Below are positions 42,037 through 52,755 of a DNA stretch of 64,000 nt, in pieces. The notes beneath the pieces were generated by a model. It saw nothing but the letters and a program-made list of their open reading frames with translations. It was not told the origin of the DNA and made no database searches. Made by a program: the position numbers and the translations under genes. The stretch's first letter is position 1; every line of letters begins with the position of its first letter. Where the stretch lies: positions 1,116,001 through 1,180,000 of the forward strand of contig NZ_CP017916.1 in assembly GCF_002119525.1 (NCBI RefSeq), written 5' to 3'. The DNA comes from Vibrio syngnathi. Lineage in GTDB: Bacteria > Pseudomonadota > Gammaproteobacteria > Enterobacterales > Vibrionaceae.

Positions 42037-43542
42037 TTAGTCCTCCGCTAGCGGTTTAAAGCGACGAAGCTCAGTTAGGCGGTAGCCTGTGTAGTTACCT
42101 AGTAACAAGATGGTCGCTAGAATAACAAGCTGTAAACCAATAAAGTTGAACGTTAAGTGTTGAATGAACGGGTTAGTCATACCTAAATAAACAAGCACCG
42201 CGGTAAATAGAGAACCACCACCTTGTAGCACTACCTCTTTCGCCCCTTCTTCTTCCCAAAGGATAGACATACGTTCGATAGTCCAAGACAAGATAATCAT
42301 TGGGAAGAACGTAATTGATAGGCCTTCTGTAAGTCCGATTTTAAACGCGACTACAGTAAATATCGAGATAATCATAATTACTGTAATAATTACGGCGGAT
42401 ATCCTGGCCACGAGCAATAGGTTGAGTTTGGATAAGTAACTTCGTATTACAAGGCCGGTACCGACAATCAGTAGGAAGCCAACAATACCGGTAACCAACT
42501 GTGTTTGAACGAATGCCACGGCAATCAGAACGGGCATGAACGTACCAGAAGTCTTAAGACCTATGATGACACGTAGGAACACAACAATCAGAGCCCCGAT
42601 AGGAATCAGCATGATGGTTTTAAACATCGCTTGCTCTTCTAGCGGCAGACTATGAATGGAAAGGTTTAACAGTTGATCCGCTGATACTTTACTGTTGGTT
42701 GCTTCAGTTGGAGTAACTTCCTGAGCTATCATAGAGAAGTGAACTTTACTGTTCTGACCGCCAACCACGTCTAATAGAGATACATTTGATTCATCCCAAA
42801 TTAGCAGGTTTGGTTGAACTTGCTGCTCGCTAGATTCAGGAGAGAATAGAACCCACTGGTTATTATCCCAAATTTGGTTCATGTGTTGGATTGATTGGCG
42901 ACGACGTCCGTCTTCCAGTTCAATAACACCGACGACTTTGTTGTGGATTTTAGCGGCAGAAAGTAGCTTGTGTGTCGCTTCGACTTTGGTCATGTTATTC
43001 AGAATCAGCGCTGAGTTTTGGCTGTCTGGATCGTTAAGCGTTTTGATTAACTCACGAGTAAAGGTGATGTTGTCTGCTGAGCGCTTGGTTGCTCTGTCAA
43101 TCAAAGCAAGGGCCGCGGCTTCTTCAGGACCATCAAAGCTTGGTTGAACCACATCACCTTCTGGAGGTGTTGAGGTAACGTTCGCTTGGCTATCGACTAA
43201 GAACTGTGTCTTGTAGTAGATAGTCTGCGGACCGTCTGCGTGACGAATTGACCACTCAGCACGGCGACCTGAATCTGTATTCAAGTATGAAATGCCGTAG
43301 CCTGGTGATGAAGCTGACTCGCCGATAAGTGTAAAGTTAGACTGTGTGTGAGGTGCGGCTAGTGAAACTTTTGCTTCTTTGCCCACTGCATTGAATTCGA
43401 TACGAGCTTCAATGTCCCAAACCTGATTAGTTTCACCTGGAGTCCAGGGTACACCGTAGGTTGTATGTCTGAACATACTCAGTGTTATACCCGCTACGAT
43501 GAGCAGGAAAATTGAGATATAAAATGGAATTCTTGACGTCAT
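42037..43542 (-). CDS. Inactive transglutaminase-like domain fused to seven transmembrane helices
   Basis: A 501-residue inner-membrane protein. One transmembrane segment (about 6-24) leads into a large periplasmic part (about 25-305), then seven hydrophobic helices (about 308-485) and a short basic tail ending LRRFKPLAED. The periplasmic part ends in a transglutaminase-like fold (about 130-275), but the Cys-His-Asp triad is not visible and there is no cysteine in the whole sequence. The family is known as UUP/7TM-transglutaminase and is of unknown function. Its place between a protease-like lipoprotein and an ATP-grasp enzyme suggests a membrane hub linking periplasm and cytoplasm. Confidence 0.85.
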   Translation of the reverse strand: MTSRIPFYISIFLLIVAGITLSMFRHTTYGVPWTPGETNQVWDIEARIEFNAVGKEAKVSLAAPHTQSNFTLIGESASSPGYGISYLNTDSGRRAEWSIRHADGPQTIYYKTQFLVDSQANVTSTPPEGDVVQPSFDGPEEAAALALIDRATKRSADNITFTRELIKTLNDPDSQNSALILNNMTKVEATHKLLSAAKIHNKVVGVIELEDGRRRQSIQHMNQIWDNNQWVLFSPESSEQQVQPNLLIWDESNVSLLDVVGGQNSKVHFSMIAQEVTPTEATNSKVSADQLLNLSIHSLPLEEQAMFKTIMLIPIGALIVVFLRVIIGLKTSGTFMPVLIAVAFVQTQLVTGIVGFLLIVGTGLVIRSYLSKLNLLLVARISAVIITVIMIISIFTVVAFKIGLTEGLSITFFPMIILSWTIERMSILWEEEGAKEVVLQGGGSLFTAVLVYLGMTNPFIQHLTFNFIGLQLVILATILLLGNYTGYRLTELRRFKPLAED

Positions 43543-43559
43543 AGCTTACCCTACTATTG

Positions 43560-44300
43560 TTATTTAACTTCCGTTTGTACGTATCTTTTACTTACATCTA
43601 CTAGCGCTATGTCTTTGATAAATTCGCGCCCTAGTAATACAGGGTGACTCATTTGAGAGCGATCCGCCAATGTAAATTGCGCTTTTTCATGGATTTTTCC
43701 AACTTTCACCCATAATTCAATCACAGCTCTACGTTCTGTCTGATCATTGGTTGATTGGCGAATTTTCACAAAACGAACAACGGGTGCTTCAATCCATTTT
43801 TGGTCTTCTTTTGCTTGTGCTTTATCTGCCAAATGGAACTTAACCCAATCTTTACCATTACGTTCGAATTCTTTGATGTCGACAGCATTTAAAGAAGAGG
43901 TGGTTGCGCCAGTATCAACACGAGCATCGAAGCTTTGCTTGATAGAGTCGATCGATACTTTTTCAATACCGCCTAGAATAGTTGGTTGTGAGGTTGGAGC
44001 GATAGGTGCGGCTACAACTGCAACAGGGTCAGCTTCTTTTAGTTCATCAATAACTCTGTGTTCCATGCTGGTTAGGTGGACATCTAATTGGCTAGAAAGA
44101 GTCGTGATTTCGTCTTCTAAGCTTTCAATATAGTCACTTTGATTACTTATCTGCAGTTCAAGATTTTGAACCTTGTTTGCGATGTTTGTCTCTGAGCGGG
44201 AAATAGCGTCGAGAGTTTCTTGATGGTAGGTAGCACCGCTCGTGAGGGTGCAACCAGAGAGCAAACCAACCGCCACGATAGGCGATAATCGCTTAAACAT
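43560..44300 (-). CDS. Lipoprotein with retropepsin-like (RimB/Zn_protease family) domain
   Basis: A 246-residue lipoprotein. The start MFKRLSPIVAVGLLSGC at 44300 gives a perfect signal with lipobox LLSGC, and the upstream extension is rejected. A coiled-coil stretch (about 32-85) separates it from a C-terminal domain (about 105-245) of the family annotated as ATP-dependent zinc protease or RimB. Its conserved motif FDARVDTGATTSSLNA contains the DTGA of retropepsin-type aspartic proteases, and HPVLLGREFIKDIALVD ends the domain. It is first in the operon, 17 bases before the 7TM gene. The predicted location is the periplasmic face of a membrane. Confidence 0.87.
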   Translation of the reverse strand: MFKRLSPIVAVGLLSGCTLTSGATYHQETLDAISRSETNIANKVQNLELQISNQSDYIESLEDEITTLSSQLDVHLTSMEHRVIDELKEADPVAVVAAPIAPTSQPTILGGIEKVSIDSIKQSFDARVDTGATTSSLNAVDIKEFERNGKDWVKFHLADKAQAKEDQKWIEAPVVRFVKIRQSTNDQTERRAVIELWVKVGKIHEKAQFTLADRSQMSHPVLLGREFIKDIALVDVSKRYVQTEVK

Positions 44301-44354
44301 ATAAAAACCTTTGAAAATTAGAGAATAGTTCAGACTATTTAGAAGTTTATCCCA

Positions 44355-44380
44355 CAAAAAAGGATGCGTGAAGCATCCTA
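44355..44380 (-). terminator. Terminator downstream of cmoB
   Basis: Stem AGGATGC / GCATCCT, followed on the minus strand by six T. It separates cmoB from the lipoprotein operon, whose promoter must lie to its left, between about 44301 and 44355. Confidence 0.8.
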
Positions 44381-44565
44381 TTGTAAGAGTCTGGTCATAT
44401 TGAATCGCAATGTGAGCGCTACGAAAATTATTGCCACTTAAGGACGCTCACTTATTAAGCGTGAGCGCAACTTTTGTACAATTAATTCTCTTTTTTATAA
44501 AAACTCCCACATATAAATAACGGTGGCTGGATGACGACAGAGCTTATGGTTTTGTGTAGCAGAGC

Positions 44566-45537
44566 TTAAGGCTTTGTCGCTACTAGAATCGCACGTCTTG
44601 GTGCTGGGTGACCTTCAACTGTTTTACTTGGATCATTCGGGTCCAAGTAATCTGGAAGAGAATTGTGTGTCATCCAATCTGTTGTGCGTTGTTCACCAAT
44701 AGTCGTGACATTTTCATCAACGATTCGAACGTCTTCAAACCCAACTTGCTCAAGCCAGCGTTTCAGTGCACGAGCAGATGGGAAGAAGTACACGTTTCTC
44801 ATTTGCGCGTAGCGGTCAACAGGCACAAGTACAGCGTTTTCGTCACCTTCAATCACTAACGTTTCAAGCACTAACTCGCCACCAGATACCAACTGGTCTT
44901 TCAATTGGATCAAATGATCGAGCGGTGAACGGCGGTGGTAAAGCACACCCATGCTGAACACAGTGTCGTAAGCTTCTAGCTTTGGCAGTTGTTCAATACC
45001 TAAAGGTAAAAGGTGAGCGCGTTGATCATCGCCCATCAGCTTACGGATAGCTTCAAACTGAACCAAGAAAAGGTGGGAAGGATCGATACCTACGGTCAGA
45101 CGAGCTCCTTCACCTAACATACGCCACATGTGGTAACCATTACCGCAACCTACATCGAGTACAGAACGGTTTTTAAGCGGTGAAATATGCGGAAGTACAC
45201 GGTCCCATTTCCAGTCACTGCGCCACTCCGTATCGATATGAATATCGTGAACGGTGTAAGGCCCTTTCCTCCATGGGTGGAAGGTCTTCAACAAGCTTTC
45301 TAGTTTTTTAAGCTCGCCAGTGTGAAACGGTGTAGAGCTGCCAATCGTTACTGAGTTTTTCAGGTCAACTTGGTCTGGCACACTTTCTGGGATCTTGTTT
45401 AGTGCACGTATCCAACGGTCGAAGTCACCATGCTCTGCATTTTTCCAATCTGTCAGCTGTTGAGGAAGAACATTAAGCCACGGCTGAAGGCGAGTGTCTT
45501 GGGCAATGAGTTGATAAAAATTGGCAAAATTAAACAT
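44566..45537 (-). CDS. cmoB: tRNA U34 carboxymethyltransferase CmoB
   Basis: A 323-residue enzyme that transfers the carboxymethyl group of carboxy-SAM to 5-hydroxyuridine 34 to give cmo5U. The Rossmann motif [16 protein letters not shown] is at about 124-139. [16 protein letters not shown] and the N-terminal helical domain WRKGPY fit CmoB and its E. coli length of 323. It follows cmoA on the same strand after 220 bases that contain a REP-like element. A terminator lies 190 bases past the stop. Confidence 0.96.
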   Translation of the reverse strand: MFNFANFYQLIAQDTRLQPWLNVLPQQLTDWKNAEHGDFDRWIRALNKIPESVPDQVDLKNSVTIGSSTPFHTGELKKLESLLKTFHPWRKGPYTVHDIHIDTEWRSDWKWDRVLPHISPLKNRSVLDVGCGNGYHMWRMLGEGARLTVGIDPSHLFLVQFEAIRKLMGDDQRAHLLPLGIEQLPKLEAYDTVFSMGVLYHRRSPLDHLIQLKDQLVSGGELVLETLVIEGDENAVLVPVDRYAQMRNVYFFPSARALKRWLEQVGFEDVRIVDENVTTIGEQRTTDWMTHNSLPDYLDPNDPSKTVEGHPAPRRAILVATKP

Positions 45538-45590
45538 AGTTTTTCACTGAGTTAATAGGGTCAATAAACCCCAAAATAAAAATTAAATTT

Positions 45591-45688
45591 GTCATTCCCT
45601 GCAGTGAGGGACGAACATGGAAGAGAATCTCGGTTTATCGTTTTGATAAGAGTTTCCCAACTCGCGTGTTCCTCACTCTGAGGATGAC
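45591..45688. repeat. REP-like palindromic element between cmoA and cmoB
   Basis: A 98-bp imperfect palindrome. The ends GTCATTCCCTGCAGTGAGGGA and, inverted, GTCATCCTCAGAGTGAGGAA pair. The centre TTATC-GTTTT-GATAA forms the loop. The GTCATTCC-type termini resemble the dispersed palindromic repeats common in Vibrio genomes. No second copy was seen in this window. It contains no ORF and lies within a probable transcript, where it could affect processing of the message. Confidence 0.7.
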
Positions 45689-45719
45689 GTTCTAGTACGT
45701 GCTAACTGTGTGGCGACTG

Positions 45720-46502
<783 letters not shown>

Positions 46503-46623
46503 TCAGCGTAATTGGCACAGAATTCATACCAAATAAAAGGGGACGTATTTTACGTAAAAAAATCGCTTGTGTCACGAAAACTGAGATTGATGAAAGTGAA
46601 CGCTTGTTAGTAGTTGTTTACTA

Positions 46624-47544
46624 TCAAAACATCGAGATTTGATGGTCGCCTTTTTGAGCAGGAAACTCCGCCAAATTAGGCAAGGTTATCTTTGTGTGTT
46701 CAGCAGCTTGCGTCTGTAATTGCTTATAGATAGCAATAGCCAACTCAGGGGCGTGATTGTTGTCTGGTGTGTGAATCATTAAATAAGGCTGCTTACCTTC
46801 ATTTAACCAAGTTGGTAATTTCGCGAACCAAGGTTTAAAGAAGGCCAGATTGGGTTCCTGATCTGGATGACCAATAAAACGAACCATCGGATTGTTTGCC
46901 GTCGCAATGGCATGAACGGGAACGCGCGGCTTTTTCTGATGCGCATCGATCACCGCTTCTGTGGTTGGTGGTGCAGAGAAAACAGGGCGACTATCCATGA
47001 TAATACGATTAATGCCTTCTTCAACCAGCCATTGATTGAAGCGTTTTTCTGCGTCGCCTTTGTCAAAGAAACCCAAGTGTCGAACTTCGACGCCAAGCTG
47101 CATATCTTTCGGGAATAATGTACAAAATTTTTGCAGGGCAGGGAGCATGCTGGGTTCGAAGCTATGGGGCAATTGAATTGTCCATTGACCAATACGGCTA
47201 TGCAGTGGAGACATAGTCATCAAGAACTCTTTGAGTTCCCCTTGGCAATGTCTGAGTTGTTGCTGGTGGGTGATGAACTTGGGTAACTTAAAAGTGAACC
47301 TGAAATCATCGTGACTGGCGGCTTTCCAGTTATGAACTGTCGACATACTTGGCGTAGCGTAAAAGGTCGTGTTGCCCTCAACGGTATGAAAAACTTGTGT
47401 GTACCTTTCTAAGCGTTCAGCAGGCTTGGTTCCCTTGCCATAGAACTGACTTTGCCACTCAGAGTGAGACCACATGGTTAATCCAAGTCTTAAAGGTAAA
47501 GTTTCCATCGTCATTACACCGTTAGTCGTTACGCCATTTGTCAT
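46624..47544 (-). CDS. yecE: DUF72 family protein YecE
   Basis: A 306-residue TIM-barrel-like protein of the DUF72 family. RYTQVFHTVEGNTTFYATPS, RFTFKLPKFITHQ, GVEVRHLGFF and NRIIMDSRPVFSAP align with E. coli YecE. The function is unknown. E. coli has aspS, yecE, cmoA and cmoB in the same neighbourhood, which supports the symbol. The start is uncertain: GTG at 47547, ATG at 47544, and inner ATGs at about 47514 and 47508 are all in frame, and the first 10 codons form a 15-bp imperfect repeat. The METLPLRLG start at 47508 fits the family best. Confidence 0.88.
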   Translation of the reverse strand: MTNGVTTNGVMTMETLPLRLGLTMWSHSEWQSQFYGKGTKPAERLERYTQVFHTVEGNTTFYATPSMSTVHNWKAASHDDFRFTFKLPKFITHQQQLRHCQGELKEFLMTMSPLHSRIGQWTIQLPHSFEPSMLPALQKFCTLFPKDMQLGVEVRHLGFFDKGDAEKRFNQWLVEEGINRIIMDSRPVFSAPPTTEAVIDAHQKKPRVPVHAIATANNPMVRFIGHPDQEPNLAFFKPWFAKLPTWLNEGKQPYLMIHTPDNNHAPELAIAIYKQLQTQAAEHTKITLPNLAEFPAQKGDHQISMF

Positions 47545-47590
47545 CACAAAAAGTTTTTAAGTTGAAATGAAAAACTACTGTACGAGAGTT

Positions 47591-47620
47591 TTGCTGATTA
47601 AGGTACTTTCGAGATATAAT
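47591..47620 (+). promoter_or_regulatory. Likely sigma-70 promoter of aspS
   Basis: TTGCTG (47591-47596) and a perfect TATAAT (47615-47620) are separated by 18 bases, leaving a leader of about 200 nucleotides before aspS. Confidence 0.6.
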
Positions 47621-47824
47621 TAGCGCAATTTTTTCGGTTTTGATGAATCTTTGCGCACTTGATGGGCTAAAAAGCAGCAAAGCCAGATAAAACACAATAA
47701 ATTCGAATGTGGAAGGTCGATTTTAAGCGAGTTTCCGCGTATAAATGTTCCTTTGCTCTGTTGTGTGGAATGACCACTGACAGCTTGGAAATTAGTAAAT
47801 AATTAAGAGATTGGGAAATTCATT

Positions 47825-49603
47825 ATGCGTACCCATTACTGTGGTAACCTGAACAAGTCCCTGGCGGGACAAACTGTAGAATTGTGCGGCTGGGTAAACC
47901 GTCGCCGTGATTTAGGCGGTCTTATCTTTATCGATATGCGAGATCGTGAAGGCGTCGTTCAGGTTGTTGTCGATCCAGATATGAAAGATATCTTCCCGAT
48001 CGCTAACCAACTGCGTAATGAATTCTGTATCAAGTTTACTGGTGAAGTACGCGTTCGTCCGGACAGCCAAGTAAATAAAGATATGGCGACGGGTGAAGTA
48101 GAACTTTACGCGACTGGTCTAGAGATCATCAACCGTTCAGAAGCGCTTCCACTAGACTTCAACCAAACGAACTCTGAAGAGCAGCGTCTTAAGTACCGTT
48201 ACATCGATCTTCGTCGTCCAGAAATGAGCGACCGTATCAAGCTTCGTGCGCGTGCTTCTAGCTTCGTTCGTCGTTTCCTAGACGAGAACCTATTCCTAGA
48301 CATCGAAACGCCAGTACTAACGAAAGCGACACCTGAAGGCGCTCGTGACTACCTAGTACCAAGCCGTGTTCACAAAGGTAGCTTCTACGCACTTCCTCAA
48401 TCTCCTCAGCTGTTCAAGCAACTGCTGATGATGTCTGGTTTTGACCGTTACTACCAAATCGTTAAATGTTTCCGTGATGAAGATTTACGTGCTGACCGTC
48501 AGCCTGAATTTACTCAAATCGATATCGAAACATCTTTCATGACTTCTCAAGAAGTGCGTAACGTGACTGAGAAGCTTGTTCACGATATGTGGAAAGAACT
48601 TCTAGATGTTGAACTAGGTCAATTCCCAGTAATGCCTTTCTCTGAAGCGATTCGTCGTTTCGGTTCTGATAAGCCAGATCTACGTAACCCACTAGAGCTA
48701 GTCGACGTTGCTGACTTGGTTAAAGACGTTGAGTTCAAAGTATTTTCTGGCCCAGCTAACGACGAAAAAGGTCGCGTAGCGGTTATCCGTGTTCCAGGAG
48801 GTGCTAAGCTAACTCGTAAGCAAATCGACGGTTACGCTGAACACGTAAACATTTACGGCGCGAAAGGCCTAGCTTGGATGAAGGTTAACGACCGTGCTGC
48901 AGGCATGGAAGGTATTCAATCTCCAGTTGCTAAGTTCCTAAGCGAAGACGTAATCAACGGTATTCTTGAGCGCACTCAAGCTGAATCTGGCGATATCATT
49001 CTATTCGGCGCAGACAAAGCGGGCATCGTTGCTGAAGCAATGGGCGCACTTCGTATTAAGCTAGGCGATGACCTAGAGCTAACGGACAAGAAAGCGTGGG
49101 CTCCACTTTGGGTTATTGATTTCCCAATGTTCGAAGAAGATGGCGAAGGCAACCTACACGCTATGCACCACCCATTCACATCACCACTTGGTGTGAGCGC
49201 AGAAGAGCTAAAAGCAAACCCAGCAGCAGCTAACTCTGATGCATACGACATGGTAATCAACGGCTACGAAGTCGGCGGCGGTTCGGTACGTATCCACAGC
49301 GCAGAAATGCAAACGGCTGTATTCGGTATCCTAGGTATCGAAGCTAAAGAACAACAAGAGAAGTTCGGTTTCCTACTTGAAGCGCTTAAGTACGGTACGC
49401 CACCACACGCAGGTCTAGCATTCGGTCTTGACCGTCTAGCTATGCTTCTTTGTGGTACAGAGAACATCCGTGACGTTATCGCATTCCCGAAAACAACAGC
49501 TGCAGCATGTCTATTAACAGACGCGCCAAGCCTAGCAAACCCAGCATCACTGGAAGAGCTAGCAATCGCTGTTAAATTGGCAGAGAAGAAAGAGCAAGCG
49601 TAA
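47825..49603 (+). CDS. aspS: Aspartyl-tRNA synthetase
   Basis: A 592-residue class IIb synthetase that charges tRNA-Asp. It has an N-terminal OB-fold anticodon domain (about 1-110, [24 protein letters not shown]), the catalytic core with motif 2 ([20 protein letters not shown]) and motif 3 ([12 protein letters not shown]), and the GAD insertion (about 290-420) typical of bacterial-type AspRS. Codon bias is very strong. It is monocistronic, with a long leader and its own terminator. Confidence 0.98.
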   Translation: MRTHYCGNLNKSLAGQTVELCGWVNRRRDLGGLIFIDMRDREGVVQVVVDPDMKDIFPIANQLRNEFCIKFTGEVRVRPDSQVNKDMATGEVELYATGLEIINRSEALPLDFNQTNSEEQRLKYRYIDLRRPEMSDRIKLRARASSFVRRFLDENLFLDIETPVLTKATPEGARDYLVPSRVHKGSFYALPQSPQLFKQLLMMSGFDRYYQIVKCFRDEDLRADRQPEFTQIDIETSFMTSQEVRNVTEKLVHDMWKELLDVELGQFPVMPFSEAIRRFGSDKPDLRNPLELVDVADLVKDVEFKVFSGPANDEKGRVAVIRVPGGAKLTRKQIDGYAEHVNIYGAKGLAWMKVNDRAAGMEGIQSPVAKFLSEDVINGILERTQAESGDIILFGADKAGIVAEAMGALRIKLGDDLELTDKKAWAPLWVIDFPMFEEDGEGNLHAMHHPFTSPLGVSAEELKANPAAANSDAYDMVINGYEVGGGSVRIHSAEMQTAVFGILGIEAKEQQEKFGFLLEALKYGTPPHAGLAFGLDRLAMLLCGTENIRDVIAFPKTTAAACLLTDAPSLANPASLEELAIAVKLAEKKEQA

Positions 49604-49685
49604 GCCTATTATCTTTCTCGTTGATGAAGAGATCCTAGTTGATAGAGAGCTCTGAATTAATTAGCCAAGATTTGTGATTAAATTA

Positions 49686-49720
49686 GAAAATGCCCGTTAA
49701 TTTGACGGGCATTTTTTTTT
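49686..49720 (+). terminator. Terminator of aspS
   Basis: Stem AAAATGCCCGT / ACGGGCATTTT, followed by nine T. Confidence 0.93.
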
Positions 49721-49772
49721 GCGTTCGATATACTAAGCTGAAAAGTATGTATAAATAATCAGTATTGAAGTT

Positions 49773-50294
49773 ATGTCTATTATCTTAGGGATTGACCCTG
49801 GCTCGCGTATTACCGGCTATGGCGTGATTCGTCAAAATGGTCGCCACCTATATTATTTAGGTAGTGGCTGTATTCGTATGTCAGAAAAAGAGCTACCGGG
49901 TCGACTAAAACAGATTTACGCCGGCGTAAGCGAAATCATCACCCAGTTTCAGCCGGATGTGTTTGCGATCGAGCAAGTTTTCATGTCGAAGAACGCTGAC
50001 TCTGCACTTAAGCTTGGACAAGCTCGTGGTAGTGCGATTGTGGCAGCGGTGAATGCGGATTTACCTGTACATGAATATGCGGCTCGTTTAATTAAGCAAG
50101 CTGTGACAGGAAATGGCGGTGCTGATAAGTCGCTGGTTCAGAACATGGTGATGAGCATGCTTAAGTTACCTGCTAAACCACAGGCTGATGCTGCCGATGC
50201 GCTAGGCGTAGCGATCACTCACGCTAACACCAATAAAACCTTGGTTGCATTGGCAGGTAAAGCAACTGGCGCAAGAAAAGGGCGTTACCGTTAA
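49773..50294 (+). CDS. ruvC: Holliday junction resolvase RuvC
   Basis: A 173-residue RNase H-fold endonuclease that cuts Holliday junctions symmetrically. The four acidic catalytic residues are at Asp8 ([12 protein letters not shown]), Glu67 (AIEQVF), and Asp139 and Asp142 ([11 protein letters not shown]). It is followed by a 16-bp triplication and a terminator before ruvA, so it is probably transcribed apart from ruvAB. E. coli also separates ruvC from ruvAB. Confidence 0.97.
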   Translation: MSIILGIDPGSRITGYGVIRQNGRHLYYLGSGCIRMSEKELPGRLKQIYAGVSEIITQFQPDVFAIEQVFMSKNADSALKLGQARGSAIVAAVNADLPVHEYAARLIKQAVTGNGGADKSLVQNMVMSMLKLPAKPQADAADALGVAITHANTNKTLVALAGKATGARKGRYR

Positions 50295-50331
50295 TCTAGG
50301 TCGTGGCGTTTTCTAAAACCCTGAGCCATGT

Positions 50332-50379
50332 GTTTTCCAAGCTTATAGTTTTCCAAGCATGTAGCTCTCCAAGCCCAAA
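50332..50379. repeat. 16-bp imperfect triplication between ruvC and ruvA
   Basis: Units at 50332-50347, 50348-50363 and 50364-50379 share G.T.TCCAAGC. The first two are 13/16 identical, and the third is more degenerate. Confidence 0.82.
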
Positions 50380-50398
50380 TTATTCACTTCAAAAAACA

Positions 50399-50430
50399 CA
50401 AAGAACTGGATAAGTATCCAGTTCTTTTAT
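50399..50430 (+). terminator. Terminator of ruvC
   Basis: Stem AAGAACTGGAT / ATCCAGTTCTT with a short loop and a T-rich tail. Confidence 0.8.
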
Positions 50431-50470
50431 ATTCTGTTCCCCAAATAATATTCCATCAAGAGAGTGAATT

Positions 50471-51082
50471 GTGATCGGACGTCTACGCGGTACATTAATA
50501 GAAAAACAGCCACCAGAGTTACTAATTGAAGTGAGTGGTGTTGGCTATGAAGTTCAAATGCCAATGAGCTGTTTTTATGAATTACCAAACGTGGGCGAAG
50601 AGGCGATAATCTACACTCACTTTGTCGTTCGTGAAGATGCGCAGCTGCTTTATGGTTTCAATACAGTTAAAGAGCGAGCGTTGTTCCGTGAAGTCATCAA
50701 AGCAAACGGTGTGGGTCCTAAGCTCGGACTTGGCATACTTTCAGGCATGACGGCTAGCCAGTTTGTTCAGAGTGTTGAACGTGAAGATATCTCAACATTG
50801 GTTAAACTGCCGGGTGTTGGTAAGAAAACGGCTGAGCGTTTGGTTGTTGAAATGAAAGACCGCCTGAAAGGGTGGGGCGCAGGTGATCTGTTTACTCCTG
50901 CGACAGATGCTGCACCTATTGACTCTATGCCGACAGTCCACGACGCTGAAGAAGAAGCGGTAAGTGCACTACTTGCATTAGGTTACAAGCCGACGCAAGC
51001 TTCTAAGGTGGTTTCTCAAGTGGCTAAAGATGGCATGACCAGCGAACAGTTGATTCGCGAAGCTCTGAAATCGATGGTTTAA
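50471..51082 (+). CDS. ruvA: Holliday junction DNA helicase RuvA
   Basis: A 203-residue protein that binds Holliday junctions as a tetramer and loads RuvB. The start is GTG at 50471. Domain I (OB fold, 1-62), domain II with two helix-hairpin-helix motifs ([11 protein letters not shown] and [12 protein letters not shown]), and the flexible linker with C-terminal three-helix domain III (about 155-203, contacts RuvB) are complete. It lies about 100 bases upstream of ruvB. Confidence 0.97.
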   Translation: MIGRLRGTLIEKQPPELLIEVSGVGYEVQMPMSCFYELPNVGEEAIIYTHFVVREDAQLLYGFNTVKERALFREVIKANGVGPKLGLGILSGMTASQFVQSVEREDISTLVKLPGVGKKTAERLVVEMKDRLKGWGAGDLFTPATDAAPIDSMPTVHDAEEEAVSALLALGYKPTQASKVVSQVAKDGMTSEQLIREALKSMV

Positions 51083-51136
51083 TACCTCATATACTCGTTC
51101 TACAAAACAGATTCATTCACTTTGCCTTTACACAGG

Positions 51137-51166
51137 GTCAAGAAGCGCATCGTCAAGAAGCGCATA
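51137..51166. repeat. 15-bp tandem duplication between ruvA and ruvB
   Basis: Two adjacent units, GTCAAGAAGCGCATC and GTCAAGAAGCGCATA, differ by one base. They end 20 bases upstream of the ruvB start. Confidence 0.9.
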
Positions 51167-51185
51167 GTTAGGAATATCAGAATTT

Positions 51186-52202
51186 ATGATTGAAGCCGAT
51201 CGCCTTATTGCACCGGACAACCCAGTATTCAAAGATGAAGATGTCATTGATCGTGCAATACGCCCTAAAGCACTGGCTGACTATCAAGGTCAGGATCACG
51301 TCCGTGGTCAGATGGAAATTTTCATCAAAGCAGCACAAATGCGTAATGAGGCGCTCGATCATCTGTTGATATTTGGTCCTCCAGGCTTGGGAAAAACCAC
51401 ATTGGCAAACATTGTTGCTAATGAAATGGATGTGAACATTCGTACCACTTCAGGACCTGTATTGGAAAAAGCAGGTGACTTGGCGGCATTGCTGACCAAC
51501 CTTGAAGAAAATGATGTTCTATTCATTGATGAGATCCACCGCCTTAGTCCTGTGGTTGAAGAGGTTCTGTATCCGGCAATGGAAGATTACCAATTAGATA
51601 TCATGATTGGTGAAGGCCCAGCGGCACGTTCTATCAAGATCGACCTTCCTCCTTTCACTTTGATTGGCGCAACCACTCGTGCTGGTTCACTGACATCGCC
51701 GTTGCGTGACCGTTTCGGTATTACTCAGCGTCTTGAGTATTACAAAGTTGAAGATTTGCAAAACATCGTTCAGCGAAGTGCTGATTGTCTTGGTCTTTCT
51801 ATGGAATCGCAAGGGGCGTTAGAAGTTGCTCGCCGAGCACGTGGTACGCCACGTATTGCTAACCGTTTACTGCGCCGTGTTCGTGACTATGCGGAAGTGA
51901 AAGGCGATGGACATATTTGCCCAGAGGTTGCTGATAAAGCGCTAAACATGTTGGATGTCGATGCTAAAGGTTTCGACTACATGGATAGGAAGCTTTTGCT
52001 TGCGATTATGGAGAAGTTTGGTGGTGGGCCGGTTGGTATAGACAACATGGCTGCGGCGATTGGTGAAGAAAGAGATACCATTGAAGATGTGTTAGAACCT
52101 TACTTGATTCAACAAGGTTATCTACAAAGAACGCCAAGAGGTCGAATCGCGACCGACAGAGCGTATTTGCACTTCGGCATAGATAAACCGTCTAATCGTT
52201 AA
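51186..52202 (+). CDS. ruvB: Holliday junction DNA helicase RuvB
   Basis: This 338-residue AAA+ hexameric motor drives branch migration with RuvA. Walker A is GPPGLGKTT (64-72) and Walker B DEIH (115-118). Sensor [18 protein letters not shown] and the C-terminal winged helix with [13 protein letters not shown] are present. A leaderless-looking TTATG start lacks a good ribosome-binding site. The upstream tandem duplication may have altered it. Confidence 0.97.
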   Translation: MIEADRLIAPDNPVFKDEDVIDRAIRPKALADYQGQDHVRGQMEIFIKAAQMRNEALDHLLIFGPPGLGKTTLANIVANEMDVNIRTTSGPVLEKAGDLAALLTNLEENDVLFIDEIHRLSPVVEEVLYPAMEDYQLDIMIGEGPAARSIKIDLPPFTLIGATTRAGSLTSPLRDRFGITQRLEYYKVEDLQNIVQRSADCLGLSMESQGALEVARRARGTPRIANRLLRRVRDYAEVKGDGHICPEVADKALNMLDVDAKGFDYMDRKLLLAIMEKFGGGPVGIDNMAAAIGEERDTIEDVLEPYLIQQGYLQRTPRGRIATDRAYLHFGIDKPSNR

Positions 52203-52215
52203 TTTATTCATTTTT

Positions 52216-52250
52216 AAAGATCCCAGTTGCATAAGCGCTGGGATTTTTTG
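52216..52250 (+). terminator. Terminator of ruvAB
   Basis: Stem TCCCAG / CTGGGA with inner GC pairs, followed by six T. Confidence 0.85.
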
Positions 52251-52526
52251 CTTTCTACTGAATAACAACTCTTTGAGCGAGTCGATAAAAAAGCTGAATA
52301 GCTACGCCTCAAAAATGAAAACTTTGTTTTCACGTTTGATTTGAGTAACAAAAAGTGAAATAAGTTGTCATGTTTTTTGTTAACACTTTATGGGTAGTTG
52401 TAATTCATATGTTGATGCGGTGCTTCGCTTTTGTCACAGATATCATATGCTGCTATTAATAGAGACATAATTGGTGTGATTTTAATCATAACTGTTCAAA
52501 AATAACTCTAATTTGCTTGAATAAAA

Positions 52527-52540
52527 TTGATACAAATCAA
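52527..52540. promoter_or_regulatory. FNR box upstream of cydA
   Basis: TTGATACAAATCAA matches the FNR consensus TTGAT-N4-ATCAA at all ten defined positions. It lies about 215 bases upstream of the cydA start. Confidence 0.8.
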
Positions 52541-52755
52541 AGCAAGGTTCTCCTATAAACCTTTTGAAACATACTGATTTTACCAGTAATATTAGCGGCA
52601 GCTATATTAGCTCATGCTTAACAATAATCTAACTATAACGGTACGTTTTTACTACAAATTCCAACTTGTAATAACAACTTCACGAATTGTTTTAACACGG
52701 ATTTTTGCGGTGAATAATCACACAAGTGTCATTCAGCCGACACAAAGGAGTTACC

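Larger units (their letters stand above)
52203..52755. other. Regulatory region upstream of cydA
   Basis: About 550 bases with no ORF. It contains the ruvB terminator, a GTTAAC-N-TTTATG stretch at about 52379-52394 resembling an ArcA half-site, a perfect FNR box, and a leader of up to 200 bases. In E. coli cydAB is activated by ArcA and repressed by FNR. The layout here would allow the same logic. Confidence 0.55.
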
